A DNA stretch of 64,000 nt, taken from positions 186,001 to 250,000 of the forward strand of contig MU385885.1 in the NCBI GenBank assembly GCA_022497145.1, written 5' to 3'. This stretch comes from Rostrohypoxylon terebratum (lineage: Eukaryota > Ascomycota > Sordariomycetes > Xylariales > Hypoxylaceae). The translations under genes were made by a program, and so were the position numbers. A model generated the notes under the pieces. It searched no databases. It had not been told where the DNA came from and worked only from the letters and a program-made list of their open reading frames with translations. Positions 24,684-35,229 of the stretch are shown here, one piece after another; position 1 is the first letter of the stretch; each line of letters begins with the position of its first letter.

Positions 24684-27539
24684 TCAGTAATCCACGTATT
24701 TGATCTGTACTCGCACTTGTTCTGGCACTTCCTCCTCGGACAGCAAGCCCATCTTGATACAGTCTCCTAGGAAAAAGAAGGCACGGTCTTGGGCGTAGGA
24801 TAAGTAGTCGAACTCTTCGCTTGCCTCGCCTTCCTCCTCCTCTGGTGCTGGCGGCTGGGCGACTCCTCCTGTAGTCTGCTGCGTTTCCGCGCCAGTGACG
24901 TTGACATCCTCCTCGAGCCCTGGTATGTTGGTCTGCATGAGGCCCCATGCAACCCACTGCGCGCTGTTTGCTATGCGCCAGATGCGCGTCTCTTCCATCA
25001 GAGCTTCAACTTGAGCTTCGGCTTCGTTCTCCCTCCTCTTCTCTTCCTCCTTCCAGCCTCCGGGCGGCGCGCGTGAGTCCAGCATAAATTCCTTGATCGA
25101 ACTAGCCGAACCCAGGTTGAGAGCGGTGAGCCCGGGCGTGCTGGGCTGGGGCTGAAGGGTCGGAGTCGCAAGGGGTGTCAGGTTCGGCGTCGACGCTCCC
25201 GGATGAGGAAACTCAGGCCGGTGGTTGACGTACACCTGGATAAAGCGGCGCTGTTCTTCCGGCGTTGGATAGTTAGCTGTATTGCACGCGTGAGGTGCTG
25301 CCTCGTCGTGGTAGTTGTAACACCATTCAGTAAAGTGGTTGGCGAATTCGAGGCCTCTCGTGTTGGCACCCGAATACTCGAAGTCTATCACTACTAACTG
25401 CCTGTGTTCATAATTCGGTTGCAGCAGCGGTGATTTTTTGTCATCGGGCCTAACACGAAGGATGTTGCCATATTGTGTCTGATAGGAGTCAGCATCTATT
25501 TCCTTTCGGAGAGTAGAGCAATTATTCCGTACTCACATCACTATGGGCAAATACAAGGTGATCCCTTATGACATGGGGACCACCGTAATGATCATTCAAG
25601 AATTTCCGATACCTGTCTACTACCTTCTTGAATAGAACCCATTCGACTCCGCAAACAAAACCTCTCCGTCTCCACATGTCTGCTGAACCTTTGATGGCAT
25701 CAGCATTGCCAGAGAGTGCTATCCGATCCAAGAACGTAGCTACGCGTGAGACTCGATCAATCCACGTATCCCAGTTCTTCAAGACCATAGGTCCACCATC
25801 TAATTCCTTGTCTAGGAGTTCTATCCCGTCGTGCAATTCTCTCATTCTTTTCGCAATTTGTTTCGACGTATCTGGGTCTCTAAGTTCGATTGCTGTAAGG
25901 GGTTCTGCATTAAGGTATTGCTCAAAGCGACCGTTGGTAAATGTTCCTAGTAGGCGAGGACCAATTTTCTTTTTTGCGAGCCTCCTAAGCACGAGTAGCT
26001 CATTTTGTCTGTCGATAATCTGGTCTGCTTGAGGGCCGTAAATTCTGAGAAGCAATTTCGCGGGTGCTCTTTTGCTTCCTTCCCCTTTTGTGACTAGATC
26101 ATCCGGAGGGGAGACAACGTAAACGGCGTTTGTCAAGGCTCCGCTGAGCCGCGTTACATCAATACTCTCGCCACTGTCTAGAGAAACACGTCTCCAGCCC
26201 CTGAATTTCAGAGTGTGCGCTAGCTTAATAATCTCATTTTTGAAGGTAATCCATGCCTTTCGCTCTTTTCCTGCCTTCTTAGTTGGAAGTGTTGTGAGGT
26301 CATCTGCCGAAGGTTTCCCTCCAGAGTAGCCTAAGGTCTTGGAGTTATCCAGAACTGCATCGCAGGTTGGAACGACGACAGTGCCGTCGTGGTACTCTGT
26401 ATCTGACGAAAGAGTTCGTTGCATAGTAATCGATCGCCTTCTTTGGGATTTCTTCCCCAGTTTCGGGCTGTAGTGTGGTATCCCATGCAGGCCCAAATTT
26501 GCCATGCCGTCATCAATAATTTTCTGTAACCTATCTAGCGATACGTCGCTAGATTGAGAGTCAATTGAGCAAGCTCTTTGCCTTTCCGGCTGTTGTTGCG
26601 TGTCACTTTTGTCAGAGTCATCCTTAATGGATCTGTTCCGTCTCGAATGAAGTTTCCTCGACCCTCTGTTTTCCTTCTTGGTTCGTTCGCGTTCTAACCA
26701 ATCATAGACTTGAGCAACAAATCTATCTACTTTGTGATGACTATGGTGGGAATGCGGTCGACCATTTTCTGGTTGAAATAAAGACGGGCTGCCAGTCTGG
26801 CTGCTGGAGGGCTCTGCGCCGTTTTGACTTAGAAGTGAAGACCGAGAAGAGTTAAACTCAGGGACAGGAGAACGACCACTCAGGCGTCTTGCAATCCCTG
26901 CTGAAAATTGCCTTTTGGGAAGGACGTCTTCTAAGTCTGGTTCGGGCTCGGCTATTTGTACAGCTGAGAATGGGGTTAGTATGATGTTGAAGTTAGATAA
27001 GGATAAATGTTTGCGGGTGAACTTGTGAGTTTGGATGAAATTTGATGGCTCGCTCACGAGTTTCCGCGAATGGATTCCGGCAACCTGCATCTATATCTGC
27101 ATTATCTGCATTGGAAAGATTACTCGGGGAGGATAGTATAGTCCAGGAGCATCATATGCTTCGTTTGGTCCTACATGTGCCCTCAAGTCTAGTAAAGGCA
27201 ATCATGTTTACATGTACAATCTATCCAAAAAGGCATCCCGTTATCTCAAGTGATGAGAGAATGAAGAAAAAAAATACTTGATCCACGTATGTCATAGAAA
27301 GAAGACACGTCATCATCCGGACGTCACGCAAGTATGTGTAACTTTGTGCAAGACAGGACGATACGTTCGACAGCAGGAAGCGGAATAAGAAGAGACGAGA
27401 CGAGACGAGACGAGACGAACCAACCTTTTGCACTAGCGGTAGTGTTCTGAGAGGATGGCCTCTCGGATTCATCGTCTTGCTTTAGAACAGACCGTAACCG
27501 GAGACTTTCACCGGAAGGAGTTGGTGTAGATGAAGACAT
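24684..27539 (-). CDS. choline kinase (choline/ethanolamine kinase family)
   Basis: Predicted exons are 27539-27425, 26963-25537 and 25478-24684, giving 778 aa. Intron 1 is 461 nt (donor GTTGGT, branch ACTAAC, acceptor CTCAG). Intron 2 is 58 nt (GTGAGT, branch GCTGAC, acceptor ATCAG) and falls inside the catalytic motif. After splicing the Brenner-type phosphotransferase motif reads VFAHSDTQYGNIL (catalytic Asp about 514, Asn about 519), followed by VIDFEYSGANTRG and FANHFTEW, the choline-kinase signature with the metal-binding Asp about 546. The enzyme phosphorylates choline (and possibly ethanolamine) with ATP, the first step of the CDP-choline route to phosphatidylcholine. The ~280-residue N-terminal extension is Ser/Arg-rich, with basic clusters such as RKLHSRRNRS, as in other filamentous fungi where the protein is much longer than bacterial or animal forms. 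An insertion with Thr/Pro-rich sequence lies after FTEW. Whether the long first intron hides another small exon cannot be decided from sequence. Confidence 0.92.
27393..27418. repeat. GAGAC pentanucleotide repeat in the choline kinase intron
   Basis: Five copies of GAGAC lie within the first intron of choline kinase, a few bases from its donor site. Confidence 0.9.
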
Positions 27540-28894
27540 TCTGATATCGGAGGTCTTCGAGGAAGATGAGAAAGGTGAAAGGTGAGACGATCTATGTTTA
27601 TATCATTGGATGATGGTATCGCGGTAGATATCGCAGTATAGGCACTACGTGTGGGAAGACAGTAGGTAAGATGTAGGTACGTTGTATAGGACTATGTGTG
27701 TTACAGTTTCTAAGGGGCTCGGGTTAAGAGAAGAGGTAGGTAATAGGTAATAGTAGAATAAAGATAAGGTAAGCTCATAACATCGAAGGAATAAATATGA
27801 AAGTGAAAGTGAAGGTAAAGGTAAAGGTAAAGGTGAGAGTAAATGATGTAGTTTCCAGATTAGTTTTGGATTAATAGTTGGATAAGATGTAGATTAGTTC
27901 CAAGTTGTTTAACTTTGACGAGTCGCTAGAGAGCTGATAAGAAGTCGCACAGGAAACCAAGAAACAAAGACGGAGAAAAATATTGTCAAATAGAGTAACC
28001 CCACCACAGTCCACAGCCCATTACGTTGTACATACTATTATGTACCTAGGTAGTAACCGCTGTCCGCTATCTGGAAAGACAGGGAACAGGGTTCCATGCA
28101 GTATATGTTGGATCCCAGCGTTGCAGGGAAGGGTATCCTTACGATAACCTTAAAATTGTTCGGGATAGCGGTTGCTCGGTTTTCTCCTAGAATAAGGCCA
28201 TTAAATATGTAACTAGTTGAAGTTGAGTTTCGAGTTTATATACCTATTTAGTAAGAAAAGAATAATATCATTTAAAATCGAGTCTGGATCATATTAAGTG
28301 CGACCTTGATTTGGTTTGATAAAGGTTGACATCTCGTCTGATCTGTACGAAGTACATAAATGGGACTAATAGATTCTACTATGTAGAATTTTCAACCTTG
28401 TCTGACCTCTTAGATCTCTTCACGGTGACACGTGCCCTACCCAGATGACGTAAACTACACATAATTATTGAAGAATGTGGCTTTGTGGCTATGTGGTTTG
28501 CTCTCATACCTTATTATATAACAATCCTAAAAAAAATGAGTCTGTCATATGAGTTGTAAGTATGTCTCGTTGGGTTCAGTTAGTCCAATCGATGTTTTGG
28601 ATATCAGATTATATGATACAGGCTAGTTGCTCTTCCAAGGTACATACCAAGGTAGGTATGTATTTTCACATATCACATATGAGAAGTAATCATGAGGCTT
28701 GCTTCATCGAAGATGTAATTCAAAATACAATAATAATAAAATATATGTAAATCATTAGAATATTTTATAATAATCTACCATGCATCCCACTATGCCTGCC
28801 GCAAATCTACTTGGAACCTCTTGCATCTCGGTCATACGAGACGATCCTACAATCATGCCATATCTCCCCTCATTCACACTTCTACATACAGCAC
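27540..28894. other. intergenic, upstream of choline kinase
   Basis: No gene is seen. There is a hexanucleotide AAAGGT/GAAAGT-type repeat at about 27799-27836, probably in the promoter or 5' leader of choline kinase, and a CCTAGG word at about 28041-28054. The left part carries the choline kinase promoter and the right part the 3' UTR of the HAD gene. Confidence 0.55.
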
Positions 28895-30295
28895 TCACCA
28901 AACCTCCTTCGCCAACACCATCTCCACGGCCTCCTTAACATCCTTGACAGTAAAATCGGGCCAGTACTCCGGAGGGCCTGCCCTTTCAAAGCTATAGACC
29001 CCCGTCCCCACCAAAATCGACGACCATTTCGTCCCCAGCGGCGAGACGTACTCATTCGCGCCCCTTATATCGCTCGCCGGGTTATCGCCCACCATGTACA
29101 CCCGTTGCAATGGTTCCAGCGTTGCCTGTCCCGCGCCCAGGATCTTCGCCCTGTGTGCGTTGAGGACGCGCTCCGCGAATCCATACGTGCGCGCGTAAGG
29201 CTTGCCTATTACCGTCCGCTCTAACTCTGCCTTGCCGCCTGTAACCTGGTCCCATACGCCTGCAAGCGCGGCCTGGAACGCTCCCTGACCGAACCGCGGT
29301 AGCGGGTACGCCGCGCTCCAGAATAGATCTGGATTACTGAAGAACAGGTGCGGTTGGCCGTCGCGCTGCCACCCGCGGTTCGGCAGGTCCGGGTTCTCAT
29401 TGTTGGGCGAGTAGGTGCCGAGCACGCCTTGTTGAGACATGAGCAGGTCGGATATGATTTGGATATCTAGAGCCCAGTCGCGCGGGTCGTTGAACACAAA
29501 GATGGCATCGATTTTCGGGTTGGGGGATGGTAGGGGCCGTGCTGTTGCCGCGTACACTTCTTTCATGAGAGGCTCAAAGGGCCAGATGGTCGGTTGGGCG
29601 ACGAGGATGTCCGCGGGAATGATGACGTGCTTGAAGCCGTATCTCTCGGCGATGTCCCTGCATTTCGCAGCGTCAGATCCTGTGACGAGGATGTTTTTAT
29701 CCCGCAGGCCTTCGGAGTTGTGGCCGTGACGCACAAGCTCCTGGAATGGGGTGTGAGATTGGACGAAGTTGTCCGTGGTGAGCTCAATGCCGAGGCGGTT
29801 GCTCAGGTCCTTCACGCGGTCCGTTTCATGTTTGCCTCCGCCGTTGGTGAGAAGGATGAATGGGATGCTATACTCCTGCAATTGTTTCAATGCATCGGTC
29901 GCGCCTGGTATCGGCTCCGTGACATGGAGGAGCACACCATCAATACTGCATTGTTACCTAGTAAGTAAGTGCTTGTCTTGGATCATTCCTCCCATTATTA
30001 AGGTACTTAGGTGACTTGGATAAGGACCTATATCCTATCGGACTTACTCGAAGGCAAATGCAAAGGGTGGTGGTGATGACTTAGGAGTCCCGTGATCTAC
30101 ACTGTAGGACCGGGAGGTCGGAATTCTAGAAGATATAGATGGCAATATGCGTCCACCCCCGACAAGGTCCCCTCGTCGCGCCAGGGCGTTGTCACTGATC
30201 CGGGTCAGATTCAACCGGGTTGGAGAACGGTGAGGCCGTTTGAGGCAGGCCGATGCCGCGCTGCTAAGAGATGCGCCATTACGAAAAGCCTTCAT
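28895..30295 (-). CDS. HAD-superfamily phosphatase, subfamily IIA (CECR5/YKR070W-like)
   Basis: Two exons, 30295-30048 and 29945-28895, give 432 aa. The 102-nt intron (GTAAGT donor, GCAG acceptor, phase 2) splits the first aspartate of the nucleophile motif; splicing creates FDIDGV, the DxDG motif I (Asp about 83 and 85). Motif II is present as LLTNGGG, and motif IV as MVGDNPASDIRGAN near the C-terminus. This is the TIGR01456-type CECR5 family of HAD IIA hydrolases (yeast Ykr070w, human HDHD5), mostly mitochondrial proteins of uncertain substrate. The first ~50 residues are rich in Arg, Ser and Ala with few acids, as in a mitochondrial presequence, followed by RSYS. The family call is strong; substrate and in-vivo role are not known to me. 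Confidence 0.9.
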
Positions 30296-30770
30296 GATGA
30301 AGGCAAAGGAAGTGGGATTGAGGGGTTGTGGGGTGTGGGGTGTGTTATATTTTCTTCTATCATGCTTTGCTTGGACGACCGATGTCGTCAGAGCTGCCTC
30401 ATCCCTTGATGGTGTACTAGGTAATAGTTTGAGTTGGAAGTTGAGACTTGAGTCGATCGTCTTAAGAAGTTGGCAAGTTAAACTGGATCGAGGGCCGGGA
30501 CTGGAGGGTAGTACCTATTAGTAGGTACTACCTAGTAGGTAGTAACCTTTTATCAGTAGTCTTATCGGATCTAAAACCCGCTCAATTTTATAAACCCCAT
30601 TGATGAATTTTATCCGCGATAATTACTTGACGTTCTTATACACGATAACTACGCCCTCCTACAGCTTTTGATAATTCACAACATAATCAATGATATTTAA
30701 ACAATATCGCAGTCGAGTGAGGGGATATTATACATTTTCTTATTCGATCATCTACTCGCCCTATCCATTT
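30296..30770. other. short intergenic region between HAD and SCO1 genes
   Basis: It contains the HAD-gene promoter on the left and the SCO1 3' UTR on the right. A short inverted TAGTAGGTACTACCTAGTAGG word occurs near 30511-30540. Nothing coding is seen. Confidence 0.5.
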
Positions 30771-31755
30771 TCAATGCCATTTCCAATCACTCATGTGATC
30801 TAATATGACCTTAGCCGCCTGCTCCGGACTGTGTTGTCTTCCAAGCGCCTCCACGAAGTCGCCTTCGGGATCCATCAGGTAGAAGTAGATGCTGTGGTCC
30901 ACTAGATAATCCTGCCCGGGCTTCACGTTCTTCGGCGTGCTGAAGTAGACCCGATACGCCTTGCATACTTCCTTAATCTGGTCGTAGGTGCCCGTAAGCC
31001 CGATAAATTTCGGATGGAACTCCGCCAAATACGACTTCAGCGTCTTGGGATCGTCGCGCTCGGGATCGCACGTGACAAAGATGGGCAAGATCTTTCCGGG
31101 CGCCACCTGCTCTACTAGATCATACATGCGCGCCATCTTATCGAGCTCGTCGGGGCAGATATCCGGGCAGTGCGTGAAGCCGAAGTAGATCTTTTCCCCC
31201 AAGTCATATGATCAGTTTAACCGTACCAGTTCACTTACAAGTCGAGAGAAAACTAACCAAACTATACTTCCCTCTCATGTCTCCGCTCACAAACCGTCGT
31301 CCCTCCTGATCCATCAGCTCAAACTCGCCTCCAACCTTCGGCTTTCCCAACCCCTTGGTCGCTTCCGCGATGCGTACGCGCTGCATGCGCTTCTTCTCGC
31401 TCTCGAAGTACCAGGCGAGACCCGCGCCCGTGAGCACGAACAGCACACCCGCCTTCCACGAAAACGGACCAGTGCGGTACCTGCTTTTCGCCTCTTCCAC
31501 CGTCTTGTACGTCTTGTTCGTCTTGTAGCGGCGCTGCTCGCCGGATCTAGACAAGGATGGAGGTGTGGATACGGAATTGCTGGAGTTTGCGACGCATCGC
31601 TGGGTTGACGGCCGTCGTGGAGATGGCGAGCTAGCTTTGGTGGAGAGGAAGCAGCGGCATTGTTGAGCTTTAGCTTGAACTTGTGCCCGAGTTCGAGGCT
31701 TGCTCTGCAATAGAGATCGGAGGAGTGGCTTCGGGGCCACTAACGAGCGCGACAT
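30771..31755 (-). CDS. SCO1: SCO1 mitochondrial copper chaperone for cytochrome c oxidase
   Basis: Exons 31755-31258 and 31190-30771 give 305 aa. The 67-nt intron (donor GTTAGT, acceptor AAAAG, phase 0) was chosen because it restores [20 protein letters not shown]; a nearby GTAAGT donor would not. The N-terminus is Arg/Ser/Ala-rich (mitochondrial targeting), followed by one membrane segment at about residues 105-122 (AGVLFVLTGAGLAWYF), a linker and a thioredoxin-fold domain. Copper ligands are visible: Cys 174 and Cys 178 in HCPDIC, and His 265 in DYLVDHS. Length matches yeast Sco1 (295 aa). The protein sits in the inner membrane facing the intermembrane space and delivers copper to the CuA site of Cox2. 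Confidence 0.95.
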
Positions 31756-32844
31756 CCTAATGGTAGCTTACGACTGAGGGAACCCCGATGTATTGACAAG
31801 TTGTGCGTATTTCGTAATACCATCGAATTGGTTAGTCGAAAAGTCGAAAAGTCGAAAGACCAAAAAATATTGATTGCATGGAGCTTTCCACGACCATGTC
31901 TAAGAGTGGAGCCCGAGGCGGGGAATTCCGATTTCATTACTACTAGGTACTAGTAAGTAGTATACTTACGCCACTCTGTGGCAGCTTCAGCCACAATGTT
32001 CCTCTATTACACTGTACAATACCTCAATCTCCCTTGGTTAGCACTAAGTAGTAAGTACTACCTAGTAGGTATTGATCCATGGCCTACGTGATCTTGAAAT
32101 TTACTGCAGTGTTGCTATGTATTGGAAAATTTTAGTTCAATGGGAACTATATTCCTTTTTCAAGCATGCATTGTTATAAGTACAGGCGCCGACTGCGGAC
32201 ACAGCTTCAGAACACAGAGATGAGAACCCCCGTCTCTAACCACCGACAACTTCCCTCCTCACGCCATCCCATCACCATCGCCAACAACATAGCTCTCAAC
32301 TCAGATCGTTATGAACAGTCGGAACTGGGGAACCCCAGAAGAAAATTTCCATCGAATACCTTTCGACAAGGTCGGATTGAAGAAGAAGGGAAAAGAACAT
32401 ATGCCATATGCCGTTTTGTTTTTTCGAAAATGCTGTCACAATGCCTGCCCCCACCAAAACCATTACCGTTCCGTAAACTACCTTCACACCTATTAGTGAC
32501 GTTGATGTCTTACAAAGAAGCTCGTATTAGCTCCATCCATCCCTTTTTTTCTCATTCGACAATGCATTGGGTTTTGTCCACGCCTTTTCAAAGGCAAGGA
32601 TTTCCGGGGAAAACGCCAAATGAATTAATGGGTATCATTGCCGAATTATCAGGACCTCTTGTCTTCGTATGCTGGTCGTATGCAATAAAAGCAGACTCAA
32701 TACTAATCTCTAAAAACTTCCGAACGCCAGGCCCCCCCCATCTTTTCGCAAAACATGACACAGTTCCATTTTTGTGTTGTGTCGAATTCCATCATGTTGA
32801 GGTGAGCTGTAGTTTGAACCTGTATAAGAAGATGCGTTCGTAAT
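31756..32844. other. intergenic region, SCO1 upstream
   Basis: It holds the SCO1 promoter and the 3' flank of the 794-aa gene. A 225-codon open frame on the + strand (32166-32843) has no recognisable domain and an A/C/T-rich composition. I do not call it. Confidence 0.5.
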
Positions 32845-35229
32845 TTAAGGTCTGCTGACCTGACTCTGGCTAGCGCTTGTTCGGCTGCGCTCCTCCTCCT
32901 CCTCGAGCACGTCACTCAATCGAGTCGGGTGGTGGTGACGGGGACCCATATCCCGAGCGCCCGGGTCGTCCCAAGGCGTTGTATAGCCCTGGCCGCTGTA
33001 ATCTGGAGCCGCCGAGTACTGCGGCTGGTGAGCACCAGAGGCGCCGGTCGGCTGGTAGACGCTCGGCTGTGTTGCCGGTGTCTCAAACTCTTCTGCTACA
33101 ACGTCAGAACGCTTCGGAACGGGGGCGTGCTCTGGGGCGTTGTGCTCTTGGAAGTCTCGAACGGGGCTTCGCGATGCGCCACTAGGTGCGCTGTTGGGCA
33201 CGCCATTGGGTGCACCATTCACGCCGTTCATGTACTGACCTTCGCTATAGGTTCCCTCCGAACCGTAGCTTTGTTGGTGGCGCACAGAAGTGGGGGTCTG
33301 GAAAGCAGGGTTACCACTACCCGAAGCTGCGCCCGGCTTAACGGCAGGAGCCTGTGTGTACTGAGCTCGAGTAGCTGATGGCGACGTAGGTGACTGCGCG
33401 TACTCTTGAGGGTCGGGCTGACCGTACGAACGAGGATCTCTCTGGCTGGCGCCGCGGCCTACACCCTGAGTCATTGGAACAACTTGGACGCCACCAACAA
33501 TAGTAGGTTGACCAAGCTGCAAAGACATGGTACGGTCCCGCTCCTCCTGTTCTCGTCGGCCCAATTCTTCCCATGCACGGCGTGCCTCTTCTTTGGAAAT
33601 AGTTAGCTCTTTGCGTAACTCGGAAATTTGCTTCTGCATTTTAGAAGTGTCTTGATTATGCTCGAGAGCATCGCGGATCGCGTCCGCCCGGGTTCGTCGC
33701 TCTTCTTCAAGAGCTGCCTCAAGCATAGCCGTAACCTCTCGAGAGCGTTCAAGGTCAGCGCGGGTATCGAAGAACCAACGTTGGAATTTGCGTTCGGACG
33801 AGGCGCGCAGGCGCTGTAACTCGACTACAGCGTGAAAAAGGTTGGCGCCTGCAGATGAAAGATCGGTAACCTGTCGGGACAGCTGAGCAGAAACAGGGTC
33901 CTGGCTGATCTCTTGAGTGTTCTGCTCCAATCTACGGATCCAGAAGCTGGTCAGACCTTCCCAATGAGCCGACAACGTCTCCCAGCGCTCGAATGCATGA
34001 GGAAACGAGTTTCTACCTCGTCCAAGAGCTGCAGATTCCTCACTCATAGGAGGAGGCAGCTGCTGGGGTTGGGTCACCGAAGGACCGGCTAATCCGGGGC
34101 CAGAAGAGGGTCCTCCGGCTCCTTGTGCGCCGGAAGGGCCTCGTGCATGTCGTGCCGGCTGCGAAGCCTGGGCCTGGGCCTGAGCCTGAGCCGTGGTGGG
34201 AATTCGGGCTTGTCCTGTGGGACGGGAGCTACTGTCCGTGGTGGCGCGACCCGCGGTAGGCTGCACCGGCCGTCGTGTGGAAGGATCAACACCGGTCGGA
34301 ATAGTACCGGCTCCAAAAGTACCAGCGCCAGCAGCCGCAGCCGCAGCTTGGTGTTCAGCCTCTTTTCGCTCCGCCTCTCGTCGCAACGCTTGTTCCTGCA
34401 AATGTGTCTCGGCATCTGCATGTTCTCTCTCCAATCGTTGTCGCTCACGTTCCTGTTCTTCACGCTGCCGCTCGCGTGCGGCTTCTCGAGCAGCTCTCTC
34501 TTGCATGATCACACGTGGACCTCTAATCCCCGATGGAGATCCAACTGCTGCTCGTGCCGTGGTAGGTCTCGCAGAAGAAGCGCCATTGCCATTTGAGGTG
34601 GCAGGACCTCGTCCTCCCATCAAATCGGACATCGATGCGTATAACTCGACGGGGTCGTCGCTAATCTGTTTCGGACCGCGTAATGTTTGCTCAAGAGCAT
34701 ACAAGATAGCACTATGAGTTTGCTTCGAGATACGCAGTGCCGGGTGTGGGAGGGGTCTACTCGCGTCGTCACTAGGTCGAGTAGTTTCGCGATGTGGTGA
34801 GGAAGGGCTAGTCGAAGTCGCTTGAGAGTCGTCGCTCAAGTTTCCTTGCGAAAGCTGTCGCCTAGGAGGTTTCGGGCGTTCTCTTCGAGGCTGCCTCTCG
34901 GGGCTAGTGAGAACGTATTGTCCTTTGGGACTGAGAGTAACGGTGACTTTGCCAATTGGTTGACGCGTCTGCTGCGCCTCTGGTTGGGAGATAGGTGAAG
35001 CTGAAAAGCGCGGGGTCCTACGGAGTCGGTGTATAGATGAAGGGGTAGCTGACGATCTTCTATCTGGCGTAGGAGGTTGAGAGGGTTGCTGGTGGATTGC
35101 GCGCTGCTGGCGCTGGTGTATTGAAGAAGAAGAAAATTCGTAACGGTCGTGAGAAGATGCTAAAGGATTCTGTCCTGTCAACTTCGCTGCAGTTTCTCCA
35201 GCAAGACGAACTGGAGCCGAGGTAGACAA
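32845..35229 (-). CDS. conserved-looking fungal coiled-coil protein of unknown function
   Basis: One long exon of 794 aa; I do not recognise a named family. The first ~240 residues are Ser/Pro/Arg/Gln-rich, with a patch at about 170-215 that looks conserved (RISKQTHSAILYALEQTLRG). Residues about 243-300 are a highly charged helix of R/E/Q repeats (RQREEQERERQRLEREHADA), typical of a coiled coil or single alpha-helix. A Gly/Ala/Pro/Gln-rich linker follows. A compact helical module at about 410-560 begins FERWETLSAHWEGLTSFWI and ends in a coiled coil with AALEEERRTRADAIRDALE. The C-terminal 230 residues are disordered and Tyr/Gln/Pro-rich, ending in an acidic EEEEER patch. The Trp-rich helical module is the part most likely to define a family; a cytoskeleton- or polarity-scaffold role is only a guess from architecture. 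Confidence 0.8.
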   Translation of the reverse strand: MSTSAPVRLAGETAAKLTGQNPLASSHDRYEFSSSSIHQRQQRAIHQQPSQPPTPDRRSSATPSSIHRLRRTPRFSASPISQPEAQQTRQPIGKVTVTLSPKGQYVLTSPERQPRRERPKPPRRQLSQGNLSDDSQATSTSPSSPHRETTRPSDDASRPLPHPALRISKQTHSAILYALEQTLRGPKQISDDPVELYASMSDLMGGRGPATSNGNGASSARPTTARAAVGSPSGIRGPRVIMQERAAREAARERQREEQERERQRLEREHADAETHLQEQALRREAERKEAEHQAAAAAAGAGTFGAGTIPTGVDPSTRRPVQPTAGRATTDSSSRPTGQARIPTTAQAQAQAQASQPARHARGPSGAQGAGGPSSGPGLAGPSVTQPQQLPPPMSEESAALGRGRNSFPHAFERWETLSAHWEGLTSFWIRRLEQNTQEISQDPVSAQLSRQVTDLSSAGANLFHAVVELQRLRASSERKFQRWFFDTRADLERSREVTAMLEAALEEERRTRADAIRDALEHNQDTSKMQKQISELRKELTISKEEARRAWEELGRREQEERDRTMSLQLGQPTIVGGVQVVPMTQGVGRGASQRDPRSYGQPDPQEYAQSPTSPSATRAQYTQAPAVKPGAASGSGNPAFQTPTSVRHQQSYGSEGTYSEGQYMNGVNGAPNGVPNSAPSGASRSPVRDFQEHNAPEHAPVPKRSDVVAEEFETPATQPSVYQPTGASGAHQPQYSAAPDYSGQGYTTPWDDPGARDMGPRHHHPTRLSDVLEEEEERSRTSASQSQVSRP

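Noticed and set aside
31192..31232. Alternative SCO1 donor at the GTAAGT near 31230
   Set aside because: It would leave extra residues (VSFLSTC) and break the conserved [14 protein letters not shown]; the upstream GTTAGT donor restores it exactly.
32166..32843. 225-codon + strand frame between SCO1 and the 794-aa gene
   Set aside because: No domain and intergenic composition; it lies in the promoter or 3' flank of minus-strand genes.
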